Translations under genes and position numbers: made by a program
The notes under the pieces: model-generated
Database searches by the model: none
Seen by the model: only the letters and a program-made list of their open reading frames with translations
Told to the model about the DNA's origin: nothing
Source: Subtercola sp.
GTDB lineage: Bacteria > Actinomycetota > Actinomycetes > Actinomycetales > Microbacteriaceae
DNA length: 64,000 nucleotides
Direction: 5' to 3'
Assembly (NCBI GenBank): GCA_025463765.1
Contig: JAODBC010000033.1
Coordinates: 26,467-90,466 of the forward strand
Part shown: piece after piece, positions 58,715 to 64,000 of the stretch
How the letters are laid out: each line of letters begins with the position of its first letter
Position numbering within the stretch: position 1 is the first letter of the stretch

Positions 58715-60165
58715 CAGTGCGTCCTGATTGCGGCGGTCTTGACACGCGTGTAGAAGTGCAGGGCCTCGAGGCCCTGCTCTTTGAAAGCAGACCCGGAATC
58801 CTTGAAGCCGCCGAAAGGTTGGTGCACGTCCCAGCCGCTTGTCGGCTGATTCACGGAGACCTGCCCGGTGTCCACTCCATCGATGAAGCGGAAGGCGGCG
58901 TCGAGATCTCGGGTGAAGACCGCACTGGAGAGCCCGTAAGCCGAGTCGTTCACGGCGTCGATCGCCTCAGCGAGTGTATCGACGACGATCATGCCGAGCA
59001 CGGGGCCGAACACCTCTTCTCGCCAGAGTGAGTTGCTGCGTTCGACGTTCACGAATGCGGGCTCGACAAAAGCGCCGACGATCTGCTGCTCATCGTTCAG
59101 CGGCGACCGGGCGATGATGCTCGCGCCTTCAGCGAGACCAGCTTCAACACGGGCGCGGATGTCTTTCTGTGCGGCCTTGCTGACTACCGGGCCGACATCG
59201 ACCCCGGCGTCACTGCCTCGGCCGATGTGCAGCTTTTCGACCGCCGCGGCGACTCGGCGTCGCACTTCGTCGGCCACGCCCGCCTGCACGATCAGTCGAC
59301 TCGTAGCTGTGCATCGTTGCCCGGCCTGGGCGAACGCCGCGGCCATGACGACACTGGTTGCGAGATCGAGGTCGGCGTCATCGAGCACGACGGCAGCGTT
59401 CTTTCCGCCCATCTCCGTCTGAACGCGAACGCCGCTGCCGGCGAGCCGGCGCTGAAGATCCAACCCGACGGTCGTCGACCCCGTGAACGACACTGCTTTG
59501 ATCCGGCGATCAGCCGAGAGCACGTCGCCGATCTCCGCTCCTCGTCCAGTCACGGTTCCGATTACGCCAGAGGGAAGTCCTGCTCGGTGGAGTATCTCCG
59601 CGAGATGCAGAGTGATCAGCGGCGTTTCTGTCGCAGGCTTGATCACGACAGTGTTTCCCGAGACGAGGGCCGGCGCCATTTTCCGAGCTGGCGTGAGAAG
59701 CGGATCGTTCCACGGGGTGATGAGCAGCACGACGCCGAGCGGTTCGCGAGTTTGGGTCGCGAAGGTACCGGCGCGGGTATCCGGAATCATCTCGCCGAAG
59801 GGAAGACGCGCAAGCCCCCCGTAATATTCGAAGAACTCGGCTGCCTTGCCCACTTCGCCTTTCGCTTCGGCGCGGGTCTTTCCCATTTCAGCGACGATCA
59901 GCTCGGCGAGCTGATCGGCTTCGGCGCGAATGAGGGCAGCGGCATCGATGAGGATTCGGCCGCGGCCGAGGGGCCCCAGCGCCCGCCACGAAGACGCGGC
60001 GCCCGCAGCGGCATCGAAAACGGCGTCGAGATCGTCGGCTGACATTGCCGGTACACGGCCGACGATCTCGCCGTCGGTGGCCGGATTCACGACATCAATG
60101 AAGGAGCCGTCGCGCGCCGGAACGAATTCGCCGCCGATGAGATTGGGAGTAAGAACGTCGGTCAT
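58714..60165 (-). CDS. NAD(P)-dependent aldehyde dehydrogenase (succinate-semialdehyde-type group)
   Basis: A 483-residue aldehyde dehydrogenase of full length. The catalytic Glu is in TEMGGKNAAVVLDDADLD and the nucleophilic Cys in GQRCTATSRL. PWNDPLLTPARKMAPALVSG and REEVFGPVLGMIVVDTLAEA are typical. It shares a 4-nt overlap with the iron alcohol dehydrogenase upstream. The pair would convert an omega-hydroxy acid to a dicarboxylate, for example 4-hydroxybutyrate to succinate or 5-hydroxyvalerate to glutarate; the substrate is inferred. Confidence 0.93.
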   Translation of the reverse strand: MTDVLTPNLIGGEFVPARDGSFIDVVNPATDGEIVGRVPAMSADDLDAVFDAAAGAASSWRALGPLGRGRILIDAAALIRAEADQLAELIVAEMGKTRAEAKGEVGKAAEFFEYYGGLARLPFGEMIPDTRAGTFATQTREPLGVVLLITPWNDPLLTPARKMAPALVSGNTVVIKPATETPLITLHLAEILHRAGLPSGVIGTVTGRGAEIGDVLSADRRIKAVSFTGSTTVGLDLQRRLAGSGVRVQTEMGGKNAAVVLDDADLDLATSVVMAAAFAQAGQRCTATSRLIVQAGVADEVRRRVAAAVEKLHIGRGSDAGVDVGPVVSKAAQKDIRARVEAGLAEGASIIARSPLNDEQQIVGAFVEPAFVNVERSNSLWREEVFGPVLGMIVVDTLAEAIDAVNDSAYGLSSAVFTRDLDAAFRFIDGVDTGQVSVNQPTSGWDVHQPFGGFKDSGSAFKEQGLEALHFYTRVKTAAIRTH

Positions 60166-61370
60166 CGAACAACCTCCCCCGCTGTGACAGCGAATGCAGC
60201 CGCGAGGTCTCCCTCATGCATCGCGTGCAGCAGCCGCTCGAGCTTGTCGACATCGAGTGGCTCGGGATTGGTCGGCCGAGGGTATTCCGTGACAATGCGA
60301 GAGGCGATCGCCTTTTCGGAACTCGATGGAATCTGAACCTCTTCGAGGGTGGTAGGCAGGCCGAGGCGACGCGCGAGCGCCATGATCGAGGCGGCTGCCT
60401 CGCTCAAGTCGCTGCTTGCGCCGGAAGTGAGTGCGCTCGCCAGAACCGCCGCCAATGCCGGGTCGAGGTTCTGGTTGTAGGCGATGCAGTACGGCAATGC
60501 CAGAGCACACGATGTTCCGTGGGCCATCGGATGCTCGTACGCGAGGCAGTACGCGAGAGAGTGCCCCACGACGACTCCGGCGTTCAGCGCCTGACCTGCA
60601 AGGTGCGCGCCCCAGAGGCACTGCGCGAGCGCGTTCTGGTCACCCTCGCTCGCCGCGGCGATGTTTGTCACCAGAAGGTCGATGGCTGTGAGCGCGTGAT
60701 GCGCAGACATCGGGGAATGCGCGGTCGACATGAGCGACTCCACGGCGTGGGCGAGCGCGTCCATCGCTGTCGATGCGACGACGAAACCGGGGAGCGAGGC
60801 GACCATGACCGGATCGAGGATGACCGCTGCCGGCACATAGCGAGCGCTCGACGAGGCGCGCTTCGCCCCGTCGACGGTCACCATAGCGATACGCGTCGCT
60901 TCGGATCCGGTTCCGCATGTGGTCGGAATGAGAAGCGTAGGAGCGACTGAGTTCTGCGGATCGACAGCGCCCAGCCAATCGGCAGTCGTGCCGGTATTGC
61001 GCACCAACAACGAGAGCAGTTTCGCCGAATCGAGTACCGATCCGCCGCCGATTCCGATGATCGCGACCGCTCCAGCCGCCCGCGCCTTCTCGGCGGCGGC
61101 GTCGACGACTTCGCTCGACGGTTCGCTGCCGAAGCCGCTGCTGAGTACCACGTCGAAGCCCTGACCGCTCAGTGAATCGATCACCGGTTGAGCGAGTCCG
61201 TTCGACAGCACGATGTCATCGACTGCCACAAGCACGGTGCCCGACGCGACGCCGAACTGACGGACGAGAATGTCAGCGGTCTGTGCGGCTGAACCGCTGC
61301 CGCTGGCGATAAGGGTTGGCGAAAGAAATTCTGAGTAGGCAGCAGTATCTGGCCACCAGGTGTTCGGCAT
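60162..61370 (-). CDS. Iron-containing alcohol dehydrogenase
   Basis: A 402-residue group III alcohol dehydrogenase. NAD-binding GIGGGSVLDSAKLLSLL is present, then PTTCGTGSEATRIAMV, and the metal site is in MDALAHAVES and VVGHSLAYCLAYEHPMAHG. The ATG 61370 has GGAGG 8 nt upstream; an ATG five codons earlier does not. Candidate 4-hydroxybutyrate-, lactaldehyde- or diol dehydrogenase. It is the first gene of the minus-strand operon, with two copies of the TCGTATCC motif upstream and the GntR gene just beyond. Confidence 0.9.
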   Translation of the reverse strand: MPNTWWPDTAAYSEFLSPTLIASGSGSAAQTADILVRQFGVASGTVLVAVDDIVLSNGLAQPVIDSLSGQGFDVVLSSGFGSEPSSEVVDAAAEKARAAGAVAIIGIGGGSVLDSAKLLSLLVRNTGTTADWLGAVDPQNSVAPTLLIPTTCGTGSEATRIAMVTVDGAKRASSSARYVPAAVILDPVMVASLPGFVVASTAMDALAHAVESLMSTAHSPMSAHHALTAIDLLVTNIAAASEGDQNALAQCLWGAHLAGQALNAGVVVGHSLAYCLAYEHPMAHGTSCALALPYCIAYNQNLDPALAAVLASALTSGASSDLSEAAASIMALARRLGLPTTLEEVQIPSSSEKAIASRIVTEYPRPTNPEPLDVDKLERLLHAMHEGDLAAAFAVTAGEVVR

Positions 61371-61383
61371 GTCTAAATCCTCC

Positions 61384-61456
61384 ATTGGATACGATTAGGG
61401 TCAATATGACCACAAATAGCCCGTAATCACAACTCAAGAGACTCGTTCGTATCCGA
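61384..61456. promoter_or_regulatory. Two candidate GntR sites in front of the iron alcohol dehydrogenase
   Basis: ATTGGATACGAT (61384-61395) and TTCGTATCCGA (61446-61456) are in inverted orientation, sharing GGATACGA and TCGTATCC. Both resemble the palindrome TTCGTATCCGAA in front of the GntR gene (62139-62150). They flank the likely promoter of the operon. Confidence 0.5.
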
Positions 61457-61457
61457 C

Positions 61458-62111
61458 TCAGAATATGTCGGGCCGCTCCGCCAGTGCCAGCCGTGTGCGG
61501 CGGATGTGGCTGGAGACGAGATTCGCGGCCGCCTCACCGTCATGACGTTCGATCGCATCGACGATGAGGTGATGCTCCGCGTCGGTGGCCCAGTTCGACG
61601 ATGGTTGCCTGATTTGCGCCCACGCTCTGCGATAGTGCTGAGTCGAGTTCCAGAACCTCTGCACGAGTTCGTGCAAGAGGCTGAACCGCGCCCCCTCATA
61701 GGTCAGCAGATGAAATTGCCGATCCAGTGAGAGAAAGTGTTCGACATCTGTCGCCGCCTCGATGGCGTCGGCGAGCTCATGAAGGCGCGCGACCATCTCT
61801 GGTGACAGATTATCGATGCTCTCCCGAATGGCAAGAGATTCAACGGATTCGCGAAGTTTGTAGGTCTGATCGAACTCGAAACGATCCAAGCGCGAGACCC
61901 ACGCTCCGCTATTCGGAACGATCGTCACGAGTCCTTCAGCTTCGAGCGCCTTCAGCCCCTCGCGAACCGGAATACGGCTGGCTGCGAAGCGCTCGGCCAC
62001 GGCATCTTGGCCGATCCGTTCGCCTTGAGTGAGGATGCCCGCCAGAATCTCTGCTCGCAGCTTGTCGGCAATGAGCCTGCCCGTGGCCCCGATGCTTCCC
62101 GTCGAATTCAT
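61458..62111 (-). CDS. GntR-family regulator with FCD domain
   Basis: A 217-residue regulator. The winged helix reads LTQGERIGQDAVAERFAAS and RIPVREGLKALEAEGLV, the GntR signature. The FCD domain shows LSLDRQFHLLTY and DAEHHLIVDAIERHD. ATG 62111 was taken because the upstream residues look non-coding. It sits just upstream of the Fe-ADH operon on the same strand. A palindrome TTCGTATCCGAA lies 28-39 nt before its start, so it is likely self-regulated and controls the operon after it. Confidence 0.88.
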   Translation of the reverse strand: MNSTGSIGATGRLIADKLRAEILAGILTQGERIGQDAVAERFAASRIPVREGLKALEAEGLVTIVPNSGAWVSRLDRFEFDQTYKLRESVESLAIRESIDNLSPEMVARLHELADAIEAATDVEHFLSLDRQFHLLTYEGARFSLLHELVQRFWNSTQHYRRAWAQIRQPSSNWATDAEHHLIVDAIERHDGEAAANLVSSHIRRTRLALAERPDIF

Positions 62112-62138
62112 GCTTCTACTATCGCCTACTCGCACCAC

Positions 62139-62150
62139 TTCGTATCCGAA
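62139..62150. promoter_or_regulatory. Palindromic candidate operator in front of the GntR gene
   Basis: TTCGTATCCGAA has perfect 4-bp arms TTCG/CGAA around TATC. Related sites are at 61384 and 61446, and a 10-of-12 match (TTCGTATCCGTC) occurs far away at 33761-33772. Confidence 0.55.
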
Positions 62151-62169
62151 CGGACAGCCTGTCACTCGC

Positions 62170-62511
62170 TCAGGTCGACTCGAAGTACAAATGCGAGTGC
62201 AGCCGGCATCCGGGGTTGAACTCCGCACCGCAGCGCGGGCATCCGTCGACACTGAGGTATTCGGTGGTGCTGAGTTCGGCTTGGCACACGCCGCACAGCA
62301 CGGCCAACTCGCCCTGCTGGCTGACCGGCCAGACCTGCGCCGGGTGCCCCGCCGACTCGGCGTGACAGAGGTGGCAGGGGTAGTACTCGCCGCAGCAAGC
62401 GAACTTGATAGCGATCACGTCGAGCGCCGAGTGATAGTGGATGCAGCGGGTCTGGTCGTCGACGACGGTTCCGAGCACGCGCATCTCGGGTCCCTCGGGA
62501 GGCACGCGCAT
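62170..62511 (-). CDS. CHY zinc-finger protein
   Basis: A 113-residue zinc-binding protein. It has the CHY-type arrangement: RCIHYHSALDVIAI, FACCGEYYPCHLCHAE, then LCGVCQAELS and GCPRCGAEFNPGC, giving at least eight cysteines and several histidines as ligands. CHY zinc fingers are best known from eukaryotic ubiquitin ligases; bacterial single-domain members have no established function. It directly follows ecfT (1-nt gap), so it is part of the ECF transporter operon. The start could also be nine codons later. Confidence 0.85.
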   Translation of the reverse strand: MRVPPEGPEMRVLGTVVDDQTRCIHYHSALDVIAIKFACCGEYYPCHLCHAESAGHPAQVWPVSQQGELAVLCGVCQAELSTTEYLSVDGCPRCGAEFNPGCRLHSHLYFEST

Positions 62512-62512
62512 C

Positions 62513-63109
62513 TCAGCTCACCCCGCGAGCCGTGAGGGCGTCGCCGAGCTCGTCGGCGTGCTTGAGCGAGACCACGAGAAACGGAATGACGAACGCGCGC
62601 AGGCCGGGGCGTACGCCGCGCGCTCGCTGCGCTTCACGCACTCCGATCGCCAGGCGCATGAGAACGGGCACCGTGGTGATTGCGACGGCCAGCACGAGCG
62701 CGATTCGTGCCGAGTCGACGCCGAAGCGCGCGAACGGACGCAGGCCGCGCTCGAACGCGTCGAGCAGAGCGGCGACGCGGGTGGTCAGAACAAGCAGGGC
62801 CGCGATGACGATGGCGGCGACGACCCTCGTGATGTTCGCGACGGCGGCTTCCATCGGCAGAAAGAACACCTGAAAGGCGAAGGTGATGAGGATCACCCAC
62901 CGAACACTCACGACCTGCCGGGCCAGCTCGGCCACGCCGACGCGTGAAGAAACGTACGCCACCACGGTGACGGCTCCGGCGATCGCCGCCGAGAGGTAGG
63001 TCGAGGGCAGCAGCGAGACGGCGAGCACCACGAGCAGCAGAACGAAAGCCTTCGGGCCGGCGGGTGCGCGATAGAACCACGAGGTTCCGGGGCGATAGAG
63101 GGTCAGCAT
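62513..63109 (-). CDS. bioN: ECF transporter transmembrane protein (BioN/EcfT type)
   Basis: A 198-residue membrane protein with about five helices. The two short coupling motifs of EcfT are AQRARGVRPGLRAF and ALTARG at the C-terminus. It is small, which fits the BioN type of biotin transporters. The start codon is inside the first of three 38-bp tandem units, so the start region (GAGG plus ATG) is triplicated upstream. The ATPase gene is next upstream. The symbol is by family and by size; the S component lies outside the window. Confidence 0.82.
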   Translation of the reverse strand: MLTLYRPGTSWFYRAPAGPKAFVLLLVVLAVSLLPSTYLSAAIAGAVTVVAYVSSRVGVAELARQVVSVRWVILITFAFQVFFLPMEAAVANITRVVAAIVIAALLVLTTRVAALLDAFERGLRPFARFGVDSARIALVLAVAITTVPVLMRLAIGVREAQRARGVRPGLRAFVIPFLVVSLKHADELGDALTARGVS

Positions 63110-63215
63110 CGCTGAGCCTCGCGGGTGGTGGGTGCTGGGGTCAGCATCGCTGGGCCTCGCGGCTGGCGGGTGCTGGGGTCAGCATTGCTGGGCCTCGCGG
63201 GTGGTGGGTGCTGGG
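63102..63215. repeat. Three 38-bp tandem units duplicating the ecfT start region
   Basis: Units at 63102-63139, 63140-63177 and 63178-63215 differ at a few positions. On the minus strand each contains a GAGG-like ribosome site and an ATGCTGACC start, of which the most downstream (63109) is used by ecfT. A 5-nt partial unit follows. There are no unique spacers. Confidence 0.9.
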
Positions 63216-63242
63216 GTCAGGGTGCGAGGATTTCGGATGGCC

Positions 63243-63272
63243 GGTGCCGGTGCCGGTGCCGGTGCCGGTGCC
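63243..63272. repeat. Five GGTGCC hexanucleotide units
   Basis: Five perfect copies of GGTGCC between the stop of the ATPase gene (63277) and the 38-bp repeats. A short simple repeat of this kind can vary in copy number. Confidence 0.85.
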
Positions 63273-63276
63273 GCGG

Positions 63277-63966
63277 TCAGCACGAGAGGCTCGCTTCGTA
63301 CTGCTCTGCGACCTCGGCCGGGTCTCCGACGCCGGTCAGCCGCCCGTCTTCGAACAGCACCGCAACGTCGCAGCGCGCGGCGAGCGCGAGGTCGTGGGTC
63401 ACCAGCACGAGGCGGCGATCGCTCGGAGCGAGCAGGTGGTCGGCGATCAGGCGGCTGTTGCGGGCATCCAGGTAGGCCGTCGGCTCGTCGGCGATCATGA
63501 GCTGCGGCCGGCGGATGACTGCACCGCACAGTGCGAGCAACTGCTTCTGGCCCCCGGAGAGATCGTGCGCGGCACGGTCGGCGAGGTCGGTCAGGCCGAA
63601 CTCCTCGAGCGCCACGCGCACACGCTCGGCGCTCTCGGCCTTCGGCAGCTTCTCGCCGCGCAGCGAAAATGCGGCGTCTTCGGCGACGGTCGGCATGATG
63701 ATCTGCGCGTCGGGATTGCTGAAGACGAACCCCACGAGGCGTCGCAGCGCCTTGCTCTGCGTGACCGGGTCGACGCCGAGCACCGAGAGGGTGCCCGAGG
63801 TCGGCGTCACCAGGCCGCCGAGCAGTCGGGCGAAGGTCGACTTGCCCGATCCGTTGGATCCGATGACGGCTATGCGCTGCTGATCGAGGCGCAGTGAGAC
63901 CGAGTCGAGGGCGAGGCTGTCACCCAGCTGAACGGAGACGTCGTCGAGGATGATCGGGTCGGTCAT
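63277..63966 (-). CDS. bioM: ECF transporter ATP-binding protein (BioM/EcfA type)
   Basis: A 229-residue ABC ATPase with Walker A GSNGSGKST, signature LSGGQKQLLALC and Walker B QLMIADEPTAYLD. The Q-loop reads FSNPDAQIIMPTV, typical of ECF ATPases. Only one ATPase is seen, as in BioMNY. Its ATG overlaps a TGA that probably ends the S-component gene upstream. The gap to ecfT (167 nt) is filled by the hexamer and 38-bp repeats, longer than normal for such an operon. Confidence 0.88.
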   Translation of the reverse strand: MTDPIILDDVSVQLGDSLALDSVSLRLDQQRIAVIGSNGSGKSTFARLLGGLVTPTSGTLSVLGVDPVTQSKALRRLVGFVFSNPDAQIIMPTVAEDAAFSLRGEKLPKAESAERVRVALEEFGLTDLADRAAHDLSGGQKQLLALCGAVIRRPQLMIADEPTAYLDARNSRLIADHLLAPSDRRLVLVTHDLALAARCDVAVLFEDGRLTGVGDPAEVAEQYEASLSC

Positions 63967-64000
63967 CCGCGGCCCCCAGGCGCGCTGCGCTTCGACACTC
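63963..64000 (-). CDS. Possible 3' end of an upstream gene (S component such as BioY)
   Basis: In the frame whose TGA (63963-63965) overlaps the ATPase start, the last codons read VSKRSAPGGRG. The ATGA overlap suggests a coupled gene, and in ECF operons of this kind it is usually the substrate-binding membrane protein. Only 12 codons are visible, so identity cannot be shown. Confidence 0.3.
   Translation of the reverse strand, partial: VSKRSAPGGRG

Noticed and set aside
63102..63215. Possible CRISPR or regulatory RNA repeats
   Set aside because: Three head-to-tail copies without spacers; better explained as a tandem duplication of the ecfT start region.
1..64000. Mobile element or prophage boundaries
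   Set aside because: No transposase, integrase, tRNA-adjacent repeat or attachment site was recognised, so the islands are not called mobile despite their accessory look.

Overview
The window is a 64-kb, high-GC piece of a Gram-positive chromosome from an actinobacterium. The protein style (fused LivM-LivG permease, mycofactocin-type SDR, FbiC homologue, BioMN-type ECF transporter, many FCD-type GntR regulators) would suit Microbacteriaceae, but no rRNA or housekeeping marker is present to prove the family. No tRNA, rRNA, transposase, integrase or CRISPR array was seen. Almost all of it is catabolic gene content plus transporters and regulators.

Layout. (1) 1-3.7 kb: valine/isobutyryl-CoA operon (acyl-CoA dehydrogenase, 3-hydroxyisobutyryl-CoA hydrolase, mmsB, enoyl-CoA hydratase), with a convergent MarR gene. 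(2) 4.3-7.7 kb: etfB-etfA followed directly by an unusual membrane cytochrome b with a long repeat-bearing N-terminal tail. (3) 7.7-41.8 kb: a large catabolic island. It holds a mycofactocin-type SDR, a ribose-type ABC importer, an aldehyde dehydrogenase and a relic of a second one, a complete class I P450 system (ferredoxin reductase, SDR, P450, ferredoxin), an MFS transporter with an HtaA-domain protein, and an eight-gene operon (21.2-28.3 kb) of two paralogous metal-dependent hydrolases, an orphan Rieske protein, a CitE-type lyase, a MaoC hydratase, a CaiB CoA-transferase, a 6-oxocamphor-hydrolase-like crotonase and an SDR. Further genes are MmgE/PrpD, an alpha/beta hydrolase, a second CitE-like lyase, a FadR-type regulator, a CoA-transferase, an acyl-CoA dehydrogenase, a giant FAD/Fe-S dehydrogenase, another SDR, an LLM flavoprotein, a quinone oxidoreductase and a TetR regulator. 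(4) 41.8-48.5 kb: small unknown proteins, gluconokinase next to a 16-bp minisatellite, a giant hairpin with a polypurine tract, a Baeyer-Villiger-type monooxygenase, and an FbiC homologue whose second radical-SAM half lacks its cysteine motif. (5) 48.5-62.1 kb: a second island with GntR, cyclase, a Liv-type ABC transporter, LacI, L-2-hydroxyglutarate oxidase, SDR, aldehyde dehydrogenase and iron alcohol dehydrogenase under another GntR. (6) 62.2-64 kb: CHY zinc finger and a BioMN-type ECF transporter.

How it may fit together. The 15.8-28.3 kb genes read as a route for a bicyclic monoterpene-like ketone: P450 hydroxylation, SDR oxidation to a beta-diketone, retro-Claisen ring opening by the CamK-like crotonase, CoA activation, beta-oxidation, and cleavage of branched C5-type acyl-CoAs by MaoC and CitE. 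Isobutyryl-CoA from such a skeleton could enter the valine operon, and ETF plus cytochrome b could take the acyl-CoA dehydrogenase electrons. A 17-bp motif (consensus ATTCATGATCATAGTAA) occurs in four promoter regions of this island, including that of its own FadR-type regulator, which suggests one regulon. The chemistry is inference from family membership; the motifs, overlaps and missing residues are read directly from the sequence.
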